Positions 36,113 to 46,048 of a stretch of 64,000 bases of DNA are shown in pieces (position 1 is the first letter of the stretch; every line of letters begins with the position of its first letter). Under the pieces are notes generated by a model that was not told where the DNA came from, searched no databases, and saw only the letters and a list, made by a program, of their open reading frames with translations. Source of the DNA: Tranquillimonas rosea (GTDB lineage: Bacteria > Pseudomonadota > Alphaproteobacteria > Rhodobacterales > Rhodobacteraceae); assembly GCF_900111315.1 (NCBI RefSeq), contig NZ_FOGU01000005.1:124001-188000 (forward strand). Direction: 5' to 3'. Position numbers and translations under genes: made by a program.

Positions 36113-38108
36113 CCTCGGGCTCCAGGCGCAGCAGGATCGTGCCGTCGGCCACCTGCTCTTTCTCGGTCACGAGCGTTTCGGCCACCACCCCGTCGCGCGG
36201 GGCCGGCAGGGCGTATTCCATCTTCATCGCCTCCAGCACGATCAGAGTCGCGCCAGCCTCGACGCTCTGCCCGGCCTGCGCGTTGACCATGCGGACCGTT
36301 CCGGGCATCGGCGCGGTCACCACGTCGCCCCCTTCCTGATCGACGGCCGCATCGTTCAGCGGATCGGGCAGGCCGTACGAGACGCTGCGCCCCTCGGCAA
36401 AGACCGTGATCCGCGCCCGGTCCCGCACGATGTCGATCCGTCGGCGCAGCCCGTCGACATCCACCGCGAAGGCCGTCCCGCCCAGCGGCTCGACCCGAAG
36501 GGACACCGACGCGCCCGGACCCTCGGCCTCGAAAAGGCCGCTGCGGCGCTGCGTGACGCGCCATTCGGCGGTGCCCTCGGCGGTCTCGAGCGTGGCGTGG
36601 TGCGCGTCTTCGGCCCAGTGACGCCAGCCCGCCAGCACCTCCCACGGGTCATCGCCCGACCGAGGCGTCAGCAGCCCGAGCGCGGCGATGGCGGCCACGG
36701 CGGGCACATGCGCCTGCGGAGCGCCCGGATCGGTCAGCGCGTCGATGTCCCGCGCGATCAGGCCGGTATCGACCGCGCCGCTGCGGACGCCCTCGTGCCG
36801 CGCGAGTGCGCCCAGAAAGTCGAGGTTCGTGACGGTGCCGGTGACCCTGCACTCGGCCAGCGCGGTTTCGAGCCGGTTCAATGCGGCGTCCCGTGTCGGG
36901 GCATGCAAGATCACCTTGGCGATCATCGGGTCGTAGAACGGGCTGACCTCGTCGCCCATCCGCACGCCGCTGTCGACGCGGGCCGGCGCGCGGACGAACT
37001 CGGCCGCGTCCGGCATCGCCAGGTGTTCGAGCGTGCCGGTAGACGGCAGGAACCCCTTCGCCACGTCCTCGGCATAGAGCCGCGCCTCGAACGCCCAGCC
37101 GTCGATCCGCAGATCGGCCTGGCGCATCGGCAGCGGCTCTCCCGCCGCGACGCGCAATTGCAGCTCCACCAGGTCGAGCCCGGTGATCGCCTCGGTGACG
37201 GGATGCTCGACCTGAAGACGGGTGTTCATCTCCATGAACCAGAACCCGTCGGTCCGCAGCGGGCCGGAGCCGTCGACGATAAACTCGACCGTCCCCGCGC
37301 CGCGATAGCCGATGGCCCGCGCCGCGTTGACCGCGGCCTCGCCCATCGCCGCGCGGACCTCTTCGGGCATGTGCGGTGCCGGCGCCTCTTCGATGACCTT
37401 CTGGTGCCGCCGCTGCAGCGAGCAATCCCGCTCGAACAGGTGGACGGCGTTGCCGTGGCCGTCGGCGAAGACCTGGATCTCGATGTGCCGCGGGTGGGTG
37501 ACGAACTTTTCGATCAGGCAGGCCGGATCGCCAAAGCTCGACGCCGCCTCGCGCTGCGCGGAGGCAAGCGCATCAGCAAACGCGCCCGGCGTCTCGACCA
37601 GCCGCATCCCCTTGCCGCCACCGCCCGCACGGGCCTTTATCAGAACCGGATAACCGATCCGCTCGGCCTCGGCCGCGAGGCTTTCGGTGTCCTGCCGGTC
37701 GCCGTGATAGCCGGGCACGACCTGCACGCCCGCCTCGGTCATCAGCGTCTTGGCCGCGTCCTTGAGGCCCATCGCCCGGATCGCGTCCGCCGGCGGGCCG
37801 ACGAACACCAGCCCCGCGCGCTCGACCGCGTCGACGAAATCCGGGTTTTCGCTCAGAAAGCCATAGCCGGGATGGATCGCCTCTGCCCCGGTCGCCAGCG
37901 CCGCGGCGACGATGCGGTCGCCCTGCAGGTAGCTTTCGCTCGCGGCGGCTGGGCCGACATGCACCGCCTCGTCGGCCATCGCGACATGCTTGGCGCCCCG
38001 GTCGGCTTCGGAATGGACGGCAACGGTCCGCACGCCCAGCCGCCGGGCCGTCGCGATCACGCGGCAGGCAATCTCTCCGCGGTTGGCGATGAGTATCTTC
38101 TTGAACAT
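36105..38108 (-). CDS. liuD: Methylcrotonyl-CoA carboxylase biotin-containing alpha subunit
   Basis: ATP-dependent carboxylation of biotin and carrier function. 667 residues: biotin carboxylase domain (MFKKILIANRGEIACRV, ATP loop AGGGGKGMR, EMNTRLQVEHPVTE), a middle BT linker domain, and C-terminal biotinyl domain with Lys629 in EAMKMEYA. The length and order match MccA/LiuD. Paired with liuB 11 bp upstream; specificity for methylcrotonyl-CoA rather than acetyl- or geranyl-CoA follows from the isovaleryl-CoA dehydrogenase and HMG-CoA lyase in the same operon. Confidence 0.95.
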   Translation of the reverse strand: MFKKILIANRGEIACRVIATARRLGVRTVAVHSEADRGAKHVAMADEAVHVGPAAASESYLQGDRIVAAALATGAEAIHPGYGFLSENPDFVDAVERAGLVFVGPPADAIRAMGLKDAAKTLMTEAGVQVVPGYHGDRQDTESLAAEAERIGYPVLIKARAGGGGKGMRLVETPGAFADALASAQREAASSFGDPACLIEKFVTHPRHIEIQVFADGHGNAVHLFERDCSLQRRHQKVIEEAPAPHMPEEVRAAMGEAAVNAARAIGYRGAGTVEFIVDGSGPLRTDGFWFMEMNTRLQVEHPVTEAITGLDLVELQLRVAAGEPLPMRQADLRIDGWAFEARLYAEDVAKGFLPSTGTLEHLAMPDAAEFVRAPARVDSGVRMGDEVSPFYDPMIAKVILHAPTRDAALNRLETALAECRVTGTVTNLDFLGALARHEGVRSGAVDTGLIARDIDALTDPGAPQAHVPAVAAIAALGLLTPRSGDDPWEVLAGWRHWAEDAHHATLETAEGTAEWRVTQRRSGLFEAEGPGASVSLRVEPLGGTAFAVDVDGLRRRIDIVRDRARITVFAEGRSVSYGLPDPLNDAAVDQEGGDVVTAPMPGTVRMVNAQAGQSVEAGATLIVLEAMKMEYALPAPRDGVVAETLVTEKEQVADGTILLRLEPEDD

Positions 38109-38119
38109 CGTCGCCCCCC

Positions 38120-39727
38120 TCACATCCGGAACAAGCCGAAGCGCGTGTCGTCGATCGGCGCGTTCAGGGCGGCGGCCAGGCTCAGCGCCAGCACCTCGCG
38201 GGTCCGGCGCGGGTCGACGATGCCGTCGTCCCACAGCCGCGCCGAGGCGTAGAGGGGATGCGACTGCTCGCGGAAGCGGGCGATCGTGGGCTCCTTGAAG
38301 GCCTCTTCCTCTTCGGCGCTCCAGGTGCCGCCCTTGCGCTCGACCGCGTCCCGCTTGACCGTGGCGAGCACGTCGGCGGCCTGTTCTCCGCCCATCACCG
38401 AGATCCGGCTGTTGGGCCAGGTCCAAAGGAAGCGCGGCGAATAGGCCCGCCCGGCCATGCCGTAATTCCCCGCGCCGAAGGATCCGCCGACCAGCATCGT
38501 GATCTTCGGCACCTCGGTTGTCGCCACCGCCGTCACCAGCTTGGCCCCATCCTTGGCGATGCCCGCCGTCTCGTAGGCACGGCCGACCATGAAGCCGGTG
38601 ATGTTCTGAAGAAAGACGAGCGGAATCTTCCGCTGGCTGCATAGCTCGACGAAATGGGCGCCTTTCAGCGCCGCCTCGGAAAACAGCACGCCGTTGTTCG
38701 CCACGATCCCGACGGGCATGCCCATCACATGCGCGAAGCCGCAGACGAGCGTGGGGCCGTAGCGCGCCTTGAACTCGTCGAAGCGCGAGCCGTCGACGAC
38801 CCGCGCGATCACCTCGCGGATGTCGTAGGGCGTTCTCAGATCGGCCGGCACGACTCCGAGGATCTCGTCGGGATCGTAGGCCGGCGGTTCGGACGGCTGC
38901 CGGTCGAGCTGCGCGGGGGGCGTTCCGTTCAGATGCGCGAGGGCCTGCCGGGCCAGCGCCAGCGCGTGCGCGTCGTCCCGTGCAAGGTAATCCGCCACCC
39001 CGGACAGCCGGGTGTGCACGTCGCCACCGCCCAGGTCCTCGGCGCTGACGACCTCGCCCGTGGCGGCCTTGACCAGGGGCGGGCCGGCCAGGAAGATCGT
39101 GCCCTGCTCCTTCACGATGATGGTCACGTCCGACATCGCGGGCACGTAGGCGCCGCCCGCCGTGCACGAGCCCATGACGACGGCGATCTGCGGGATGCCC
39201 TTCGCGGACATCTGCGCCTGATTGTAGAATATGCGGCCGAAATGATCGCGGTCGGGAAAGACCTCGTCCTGGTTGGGCAGGTTCGCCCCGCCGGAATCCA
39301 CGAGGTAAATGCAGGGCAGCCTGTTGGTCTCGGCGATCTCCTGGGCGCGGAGGTGCTTCTTGACCGTCATCGGGAAATAGGTCCCGCCCTTCACGGTCGC
39401 GTCGTTGCAGACGATCATCACCTCACGCCCCGAGACACGCCCGATCCCGGCGACGACGCCCGCGGCGGGGCTGGCCCCGTCGTACATCTCGTACGCAGCG
39501 AACATACCGACTTCGAGAAACGGCGAGCCGGGGTCGAGCAGCCGGGCCACGCGTTCCCGCGGGAGGATCTTGCCGCGCCCCTCGTGCCGCTCTCGCGCTG
39601 CCGGGCCGCCGCCGCCCACGGCGCGCTCGGCGGCCTCGCGTACGGGGGCCATCGCCTCAAGATGGGCGTCGCGGTTTGCGGTGAAACCTTCGGAACGGGT
39701 CGAGATCGTCGAGGACAGGACCGCCAT
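38120..39727 (-). CDS. liuB: Methylcrotonyl-CoA carboxylase carboxyltransferase beta subunit
   Basis: 535 residues, two crotonase-like carboxyltransferase domains. Contains [58 protein letters not shown] and [15 protein letters not shown], all typical of MccB. Transfers carboxyl from biotin of the alpha subunit to 3-methylcrotonyl-CoA. The start codon shares one base with the stop of liuA. Confidence 0.96.
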   Translation of the reverse strand: MAVLSSTISTRSEGFTANRDAHLEAMAPVREAAERAVGGGGPAARERHEGRGKILPRERVARLLDPGSPFLEVGMFAAYEMYDGASPAAGVVAGIGRVSGREVMIVCNDATVKGGTYFPMTVKKHLRAQEIAETNRLPCIYLVDSGGANLPNQDEVFPDRDHFGRIFYNQAQMSAKGIPQIAVVMGSCTAGGAYVPAMSDVTIIVKEQGTIFLAGPPLVKAATGEVVSAEDLGGGDVHTRLSGVADYLARDDAHALALARQALAHLNGTPPAQLDRQPSEPPAYDPDEILGVVPADLRTPYDIREVIARVVDGSRFDEFKARYGPTLVCGFAHVMGMPVGIVANNGVLFSEAALKGAHFVELCSQRKIPLVFLQNITGFMVGRAYETAGIAKDGAKLVTAVATTEVPKITMLVGGSFGAGNYGMAGRAYSPRFLWTWPNSRISVMGGEQAADVLATVKRDAVERKGGTWSAEEEEAFKEPTIARFREQSHPLYASARLWDDGIVDPRRTREVLALSLAAALNAPIDDTRFGLFRM

Positions 39728-40890
39728 CAGGACATCGCTCCGACCAGTTCGCGGCCGATCAGCATGCGCCGGATCTCCGACGTGCCGGCGCCGATCTCCA
39801 TCAGCTTGGCATCGCGGAAGAGACGGCTGACAGTCGTTTCGTTCATGTAGCCCGCGCCGCCCATCGCCTGCACCGCCTGGTGGGCGACGGTCATCCCCTC
39901 TTCCGAGGCATAGAGCACGCAGGCCGCCGCGTCCTGGCGGGTGACCGTGCCGCGGTCGCAGGCGCGCGCCACCTCGTAGACATAGGCCCGCGCCGAGTTC
40001 AGCTTGGTGTACATGTCGGCGATCTTGCCCTGCATCAGCTGGAACGATCCAACCGGCTGCCCGAACTGCTTGCGTTCGGCCATGTAGGGCATGATCTCGT
40101 CCAGGCAGGCCGCCATGATGCCAAGCCCGATCCCCGACAGCACGACCCGCTCGTAGTCGAGCCCGGACATCAGCACCCGCGCGCCCTTGCCCTCGTCGCC
40201 CAGCACGTTCGCGGCGGGCACCTCGACATCCTCGAAGATCAGCTCGACCGTGTTCGAGCCGCGCATCCCGAGCTTGTCGAAATGCGGCGACTGGGAAAAG
40301 CCCGGCATCGACTTTTCGACCAGGAAGGCGGTGATGCCCTTGGCCCCCGCCGCCGGATCGGTCTTGGCATAGACCACGAGCGTCTGAGCCTCGCCCCCGT
40401 TCGTGATCCAGTACTTGTTGCCGTTCAGGACATAGGCGTCACCGCGGCGCTCGGCGCGTAGCGACATGCTCACGACATCCGACCCCGCGCCCGCCTCGGA
40501 CATCGCCAGCGCGCCCACGGCCCGGCCCGAGATCAGGTCCGGCAGGTACCGCGCCTTCTGCTCTTCCGTCCCGTTGAGACTGATCTGGTTCACGCAAAGG
40601 TTGGAATGGGCCCCGTAGGACAGAGAGACGCTGGCCGAGGCCCGCGCGATCTCTTCCACCGCGACGACATGGGCGAGATACCCCATGCCTGCGCCGCCGT
40701 CCTCTTCGGGGACCGTGATACCCAGCAGGCCGAGCGCGCCCATCTCTTCCCACAGGTCCGCCGGAAAGTCGTTATCCAGGTCGATCCGGGCCGCGATCGG
40801 CGCGACCCGCTCCTGTGCCCAGCGGTGCACCATGTCGCGAAGCGCGTTGACGTCCTCGCCCAGGTCGAACGCCATGGATGCGTTGAACAT
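39727..40890 (-). CDS. liuA: Isovaleryl-CoA dehydrogenase
   Basis: FAD acyl-CoA dehydrogenase, 387 residues, oxidising isovaleryl-CoA to 3-methylcrotonyl-CoA with electrons to ETF. Motifs: [16 protein letters not shown] and [13 protein letters not shown] (FAD and substrate sites), [17 protein letters not shown] with the catalytic Glu in the position typical of isovaleryl-CoA dehydrogenases, and [14 protein letters not shown] at 40890 preceded by GGGAGGAG. First gene of the five-gene leucine operon; no regulator is adjacent. Confidence 0.95.
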   Translation of the reverse strand: MFNASMAFDLGEDVNALRDMVHRWAQERVAPIAARIDLDNDFPADLWEEMGALGLLGITVPEEDGGAGMGYLAHVVAVEEIARASASVSLSYGAHSNLCVNQISLNGTEEQKARYLPDLISGRAVGALAMSEAGAGSDVVSMSLRAERRGDAYVLNGNKYWITNGGEAQTLVVYAKTDPAAGAKGITAFLVEKSMPGFSQSPHFDKLGMRGSNTVELIFEDVEVPAANVLGDEGKGARVLMSGLDYERVVLSGIGLGIMAACLDEIMPYMAERKQFGQPVGSFQLMQGKIADMYTKLNSARAYVYEVARACDRGTVTRQDAAACVLYASEEGMTVAHQAVQAMGGAGYMNETTVSRLFRDAKLMEIGAGTSEIRRMLIGRELVGAMS

Positions 40891-41027
40891 GCTCTCCTCC
40901 CTATGCGCGGCGGGCGCTTTAGCATCGATTGCGGAGATCCACCCGCAGGACAATAGCCCGCGGTCACATCGACGCGCATCGACCGATCAGCAAACGGCGC
41001 ACCGAGAGGGCACGAAACCACCCATCG

Positions 41028-41300
41028 CTACCGGCCCATGAGCGCGCGGACGATCAGCAGCACCACGATCGCACCCACCGCCGCGACGGCCATCAGCAGC
41101 AGCACACCACCCGCCGCAAGCACGCCGATACCCAGCGCGGCCAGCAGAAAGGGTGTCACCACGGCGGCAATCGCGCCGACGAGCATGTAGAGGCCCATGT
41201 TGCGCCCGGCGATCTTGCCCGCGATGTATCCCGCCGCAAGGCCGGTCACGACAAGCAGCACCAGCGCAACCGTACCGATCGCGTCCAGAAATCCTTCCAT
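41028..41300 (-). CDS. GlsB/YeaQ/YmgE-like small stress membrane protein
   Basis: 90 residues with three hydrophobic segments and a glycine-rich TM1-2 region (GLAAGYIAGKIAGRNMGLYMLVGAIAAVVTPFLLAALG), the pattern of transglycosylase-associated stress proteins. Function of the family is unclear. The 137-bp gap to liuA and the 184-bp gap to the next gene upstream hold no recognisable feature. Confidence 0.65.
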   Translation of the reverse strand: MEGFLDAIGTVALVLLVVTGLAAGYIAGKIAGRNMGLYMLVGAIAAVVTPFLLAALGIGVLAAGGVLLLMAVAAVGAIVVLLIVRALMGR

Positions 41301-41484
41301 CCCTCTACCCTCATTCTTGCGGCCTCCGCTCCGGCCCGACGATATCCGGAACGGCGCGGCGGCCGACAGCTGACATGTTCCCCGAGCCTAGCGCGCCGGG
41401 CCGGCGGCGGCCATGCCGCTCTCCGCTCCGGACAACGCCCGAAAGTCACGTGAGTTCAGCGGTCTACGGCGCGGCCGCCGGACC

Positions 41485-42243
41485 CTACATCAGCAGCGCC
41501 TTGGCCGGCATCCAAAGGCCCATCAGGATCATCATCAGGTTCTCGGTCAGCGAGATGAACCCGAGCGGCACGTTGCTTCCGCCGCCGACGCAGGCGCATT
41601 TCAGTTCGCGCTTTTCGATGTAGACGGCCTTGAACACCGACACCGCGCCCACGAGCCCGATGAACAGCGCGATCGGAGACGAGATCCACACAAGGGCCCC
41701 GGAAATCATCAGCACCCCCGCCAGCGTTTCGCCGAACGGATAGACCTTGCCGTAGCGGACCCAGCGCTGCGCCAGCAGATCATAGTTCAGGAACATCGTC
41801 GAAAAGCTCTCGACGTCCTGCAGCTTCTGCAGGCCGAGCAGCGTCATCGAGATCGCGATGAACCATTCCACGGTTCGCAGGGTGAAAACGGTATCGAAGG
41901 CCGCCCAGCTGACGGCCAGCGCCATCAGGAACCCGACGGCGAAAATCGCGAGCACCGGCTGGTAGGTCGTCTCGTCGTCGCGCTTCACGGATTTGCCGAG
42001 ATGGGCGCGAACCTCTTCGTATCCGCCGATCCGCTCGGCGCCGATCCAGACCTGCGGCGTCGTCTTGACCCCGTGCCGTTCCATGAAGGAGTCCTTGTCC
42101 TCCTTCGTCTCCAGCCAGTTGTCGTCGACCTGGTAGCCCTCGCGTTCGAGCAGCGCCCGCGTCTTGAGCCCGAACGGGCACAGATGGTCGGGCATCACCA
42201 TCCGGTAGAGCGTGGCGGTGCGGTTGTCGGTATCGCGCGACAT
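41485..42243 (-). CDS. Glutaredoxin-MauE/DoxX fusion membrane protein
   Basis: 252 residues from the ATG at 42243 behind GAGGAGG. Residues 1-84 are a glutaredoxin fold (ATLYRMVMPDHLCPFGLKTRALLEREGYQV, KTTPQVWIGAERIGGYEEVRAHL) whose active site is CPFG with a single cysteine rather than CPYC. After a short linker come four transmembrane helices of MauE type, with a Cys-x-Cys (LKCACVGGGS) near residue 220 that could exchange disulfides with the soluble domain. Likely handles thiol redox at the inner membrane. No maturation substrate is adjacent. Confidence 0.8.
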   Translation of the reverse strand: MSRDTDNRTATLYRMVMPDHLCPFGLKTRALLEREGYQVDDNWLETKEDKDSFMERHGVKTTPQVWIGAERIGGYEEVRAHLGKSVKRDDETTYQPVLAIFAVGFLMALAVSWAAFDTVFTLRTVEWFIAISMTLLGLQKLQDVESFSTMFLNYDLLAQRWVRYGKVYPFGETLAGVLMISGALVWISSPIALFIGLVGAVSVFKAVYIEKRELKCACVGGGSNVPLGFISLTENLMMILMGLWMPAKALLM

Positions 42244-43031
42244 GAAAGACCTCCTCTCCGAGGCAAGTGATCCGCGTTCAACCATCCTCCAGCGCCGGAA
42301 GGTTCCGCGGAGTCGATTCATTTTCCGAGCCTAGGACTGTAGGTCGCCGGCACTGGTTCAGGCAGTTGCGTGCACGTTTTCAAAGAAGCCCCGATTTCGC
42401 GGACTGGCTTTGGCTTCACTACCCGGGTGGGGGTACGCGCATGGCCTTGGCATGCTGTTCGGCCCCGTCCTGAGGCTGATCGTGCCCGGTCCGGTCATCG
42501 CCGGTGGGATTCGGTGCGCCCGCCAGCGCGAGGGGCGGCGCCGCGCATTGCTAAGGGATCGGCGCGGACCGAACTCGACATGCGGCACGACGATGGCGGC
42601 GATGGGCGCACGTCGCGAAAGACGCTCCTGGAGGGCTGACCGTCGCACTGCACCACGTGCCGTCAGCCGCCTGTCCGGCCTGCGCCTCGCGTATGCGCAC
42701 CGGCCAAGTCGACTTCATGTCGTCGAGGATCGCGCCGATCTCGTCATCGGTCAGGACATCCCCGAATCCCGGCATGTCGCTCTGGTTGCCATTGCCGACC
42801 ACCGTCGCTTCCGCGTGCCGGACGCCGTCGCCGGTATGCATGGCGAGAGTGAGAGCCTCCCAGGAATGAAGCAAGACCGACCGTGCGCGCCACTGCGATC
42901 CTCACAACCCTGAATGCAAACAAGCGGCGTTCACGCGGCGACCGCGGAGAGAACTCCAGAGTCCGGCACGCAGGTTGGACACGCAAGAGGATCAGACCTT
43001 GACCGAGGCGAATAGAGAACGCCCCGTGACA
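42244..43031. other. Gene-poor stretch between the glutaredoxin-MauE gene and the motility region
   Basis: 788 bp with no intact gene I can support. Open frames here lack ribosome sites and family resemblance. The only recognisable content is the cytochrome c remnant at 42551-42874. No IS ends, tRNA or long repeat was seen. Confidence 0.6.
42551..42874 (-). pseudogene. Cytochrome c C-terminal remnant
   Basis: The frame reads ...SDMPGFGDVLTDDEIGAILDDMKSTWPVRIREAQAG, the axial-Met and C-terminal helix of small Rhodobacteraceae cytochromes c. The N-terminal part with the heme motif CxxCH is absent: an in-frame TGA stands about 30 bases upstream of the TTG that opens the visible frame, and the codons between show no heme site. 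The frame then runs into an unrelated tail (GTWCSATVSPPG...). Best read as a decayed gene; the borders are approximate. Confidence 0.5.
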
Positions 43032-45131
43032 CTATCCGCCAGTCTCGGCCAATAGCGCGTCGAGGCGCTCCCGCGCCGCCCGGCTCTGGTCCAGCAGGTC
43101 GCGGTTTCGGGCAAGGACACCGGTCGGCGCGGTCTCGGTGCCTTCCGTCTCGGCTTGCGCGTTCGTTGCTTGAACCCTGTCACGGCGCGCCTCGAGTTCC
43201 GCTGTCAGGTCTCGCGCTTCCGGCATGTCCAGGCCGACGAGGTAGCTCTCGGCAATCTCGCCCTTTCCCTCGCGGAGCGCGACCTCGGCGAGGATCAGGC
43301 GTTCAGCCGGTGTCGGCACGACGACGCCGATGTCCAGCGCGCGCCGCGCCTGCCCGGGCAGGTCCAGTGATAGGAACCGGCGGGCAAGATCGCGCCGCGC
43401 CGTTCGCGGAAGGTCCGTATCCAGCAAGGGAAGGGACATCCGCAGGAACTCGGCGTCGTCGGTTTCTTCGAGCAGCGCCGTGAGGGCGTCGGTCTGCAAT
43501 GCTTCGAGCGTTTCGGGCGCGAGCGCCTCCCCGTCTCCGAGTTGTTCGATCTTGTCGAGCGCGTCCTGGATGCGGCCGTCATGAATCAGCGCGCGCGCGC
43601 CCGCCGCCGTCAGTCGCGCGGCCTCCGGCGTTCCTGCCAGGTCGAAGGCCAGCGCCTCGGCGCTTTCGATCAGGTCAGGGCCGACCGTCTCGTCATCCGC
43701 CATGCGCAGGTCGATCAGCGTCAACAATGCCTCGGCCGCGCGGGACGATGTCCCCTCGGCAACCGGCGCGAGGTCTGTCTCGACACGCGAAGTCTCACCC
43801 GAATCGATGTCCAGCTTCGCCTGCATCATCGTCTGGTCCGGCGAGTCCTCGGGACCGCCACGCTGGACCGCGTCCCGTATCGCAAGCGCGGTGGACCGGT
43901 CACCGCGAGCCAGGAAAATCTCGCCCAGTCGCGGCCCGAGATGGCGCCGCTGGTGCAAAGGGAGATCCGAAAATGCGGCGACAACCGCTTTCGTCGACAA
44001 CGGATCGACCTGGTCCGGCGCCGGCGCGGCCAGCAATGCCCAAAGCGCGACGGCCCCATCGCAGGCCCCCTGCCCACGTAGCACACGTGACCGGACAGGT
44101 TGCGCCTCGGTGACGTCAGCCAATGTCGCAAGCAGATCGAGCGACGGGGTCTCGGCCGGCGCGGCCGAGAGCAGCGCCCGTGCCTCGGCACCGAAGGTGA
44201 GATGAATGTAGCGGCGGGCGAGCGCGGCGTAGGCTTCGGGATCGGCATGGCCCGCCTCGTCGATCAGATCCGCGCGCAGGTCCGAGACGCCATCCCCCGC
44301 ACCGTCTGCCGGCCCCCATGCCCCCACATCCACCGCCGAGTCGGACAGGCACCGAGACGGGGCGCCAATCGGTCTTTCGGCCATCGCTGCGCCGATGTCC
44401 CGGTCGATACTCGTCCGCAATCGCATGTTCTCGCGATCCCGCAGCTCTTGCGGCAGCGTGTCCTGGGGCGGACTTTCGGCCTCGGGTACGGGCTGTGGAT
44501 CGGGCTCTCTCGGGACCAACGGGTCCCCGCGGACGGTCAGCAGGCCCTGGCCGGCGGCCCGGGCCACGCCCTCCGCGACGCGCTCTCGGGTTTCTTCGAT
44601 GTGCCGGTCAACCAGGACGCCCGGTCCGTCACCCGCGATTCTCGGACCGATTCCACCGGGTAGAAGCCGTGGCGGGGCAGGCTTGAAGGCAAACGGAAGG
44701 CTCGCAGCATCGGGCGGCGTCACATTCCCGCGCTCAGGTTCGAGCGTTTCCTCGTATGGGTCATCCGGCCTCGGCGGCGTCTCGGTGACATCGATGACGA
44801 GGTGTTCGTTTGGCAGCTCATAGGTCCGCAGGCTGCAATCGCAGGCGACGTCGATGCCGAGACGACCTGCGCCGAGATCCCGCAGGTTCGCGATGCGCGA
44901 GCGGCCGATGCGCCGGAACGCCTGCGAGAGGTCGAACTCGGTCCCCTCGTCCGGAACTCGAAGTTCATGGCCCTGCTCCGACCGCCCGAGGCGCCACTCC
45001 GGCCGATCGGTAAAATCGACGACGATACGCGTGAATCGCTCATGGTCTCCGGTGCGGATTCGCACGGTCTCCGCCCGCAGGCCGGTAGCCGCGGCGAGCG
45101 CGACCGTCAGAATTATCGCCTGAATTCTCAT
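43032..45131 (-). CDS. Large periplasmic helical-repeat protein coupled to motA
   Basis: 699 residues, no named family recognised. Signal peptide of about 20 residues (ends LRAE). Residues about 21-115 resemble an AMIN-like beta domain (TVRIRTGDHERFTRIVVDFTDRPEWRLG, HLVIDVTE). A proline-rich charged linker follows, then about 400 residues of TPR-like helical pairs (PEAYAALARRYIHLTFGAEARALL, RRHLGPRLGEIFLARGDRSTALAIRDAV, RFLSLDLPGQARRALDIG). Its ATG overlaps the motA stop by 4 bp, so it belongs to the fliL-motE-motA operon. A periplasmic partner of the stator or of peptidoglycan near the motor is a reasonable inference. Confidence 0.8.
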   Translation of the reverse strand: MRIQAIILTVALAAATGLRAETVRIRTGDHERFTRIVVDFTDRPEWRLGRSEQGHELRVPDEGTEFDLSQAFRRIGRSRIANLRDLGAGRLGIDVACDCSLRTYELPNEHLVIDVTETPPRPDDPYEETLEPERGNVTPPDAASLPFAFKPAPPRLLPGGIGPRIAGDGPGVLVDRHIEETRERVAEGVARAAGQGLLTVRGDPLVPREPDPQPVPEAESPPQDTLPQELRDRENMRLRTSIDRDIGAAMAERPIGAPSRCLSDSAVDVGAWGPADGAGDGVSDLRADLIDEAGHADPEAYAALARRYIHLTFGAEARALLSAAPAETPSLDLLATLADVTEAQPVRSRVLRGQGACDGAVALWALLAAPAPDQVDPLSTKAVVAAFSDLPLHQRRHLGPRLGEIFLARGDRSTALAIRDAVQRGGPEDSPDQTMMQAKLDIDSGETSRVETDLAPVAEGTSSRAAEALLTLIDLRMADDETVGPDLIESAEALAFDLAGTPEAARLTAAGARALIHDGRIQDALDKIEQLGDGEALAPETLEALQTDALTALLEETDDAEFLRMSLPLLDTDLPRTARRDLARRFLSLDLPGQARRALDIGVVVPTPAERLILAEVALREGKGEIAESYLVGLDMPEARDLTAELEARRDRVQATNAQAETEGTETAPTGVLARNRDLLDQSRAARERLDALLAETGG

Positions 45132-45991
45132 GCCGCCTTCGCCTCGCGCAGCGCCTCTTCGAGTTCGGAGAAGCCCGGCCGCACGTGATGCGGCGTGTTC
45201 TGACGCCCGACCTCGATGCAGATATTGGCGGCGTGCTTGTGGAGGTTGGCGACGAGCACCTCGCGGATAAGGCCATAGAAATGCGCCTCTTCCTCGATCA
45301 CGGTCTTCAGCCGGGCGGCAAACGGCCCCACCAACCCGTAAGCCAGGAACACGCCCAGGAACGTGCCCACCAGAGCGCCCCCGATCAGCTTGCCCAACAC
45401 CTCGGGCGGCTGGTCGATCGACGCCATCGTCTTGATCACGCCGAGCACGGCGGCCACGATGCCGAGCGCGGGCAGACCGTCGGCCATGGTCTGCAGCGCG
45501 TGCGACGAATGCATCGCATGGTGCAGCGCCGCATCCATTCGCTTGTCGAGCACCTCTTCGACCTGGTGGGGATCATCGTAGTTCATCGACGCCGAGCGCA
45601 GCGTGTCGCAGATCAGGTCGACAGACTCATGGTCGGCCTGGATACGGGGGTAACGGGCGAAGATCGTCGAGGTATCGGGCGCCTCGATGTGCTCTTCCAG
45701 TTCGAGCGGCGCGGCATTGGAAAGCCGGATGAGTTCGAAGAGCAGACACAGGAGATCACGGTAGTCCTGCGGCTTCCATTTCGGGCCCTTGAAGACCTTT
45801 CCGACGTCCCTCAGCGTCTGCTTCATTGAGGCGGCATCGTTCGACAGCACGAACGCCCCCGCGGCGGCGCCGCCGATCATCATCATCTCGAACGGCAGGG
45901 ACTTGAGGATGATGCCCATCTTGCCGCCGGCGGCAAGATAGCCGCCGAATACCATCACGAAGATGACCGCAATGCCGATAAGACCGATCAT
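45128..45991 (-). CDS. motA: Flagellar motor stator protein MotA
   Basis: 287 residues, four membrane helices, conducting protons with MotB to turn the rotor. Helices 1-2 lie at the N-terminus (GLIGIAVIFVMVFGGYLAAGG), the cytoplasmic loop with conserved charged rotor-contact residues around 90-115 (ELIRLSNAAPLELEEHIEAP), and helices 3-4 at LPALGIVAAVLGVIKTMASIDQPPEVLG and LIGGALVGTFLGVFLAYGLVGPFA. Its partner MotB is encoded 11 kb away at 56027-56854. Confidence 0.96.
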   Translation of the reverse strand: MIGLIGIAVIFVMVFGGYLAAGGKMGIILKSLPFEMMMIGGAAAGAFVLSNDAASMKQTLRDVGKVFKGPKWKPQDYRDLLCLLFELIRLSNAAPLELEEHIEAPDTSTIFARYPRIQADHESVDLICDTLRSASMNYDDPHQVEEVLDKRMDAALHHAMHSSHALQTMADGLPALGIVAAVLGVIKTMASIDQPPEVLGKLIGGALVGTFLGVFLAYGLVGPFAARLKTVIEEEAHFYGLIREVLVANLHKHAANICIEVGRQNTPHHVRPGFSELEEALREAKAA

Positions 45992-46048
45992 GGCAGCTTT
46001 CCCACGCCGTTGTTCCCTGCCAACCGTGTAGCCCGGCCATAGTTAAGA

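Noticed and set aside
42410-42913. Plus-strand open frame of 167 codons in the gene-poor gap
   Set aside because: Arg- and Ala-rich without ribosome site or family pattern; antisense to the cytochrome c remnant.
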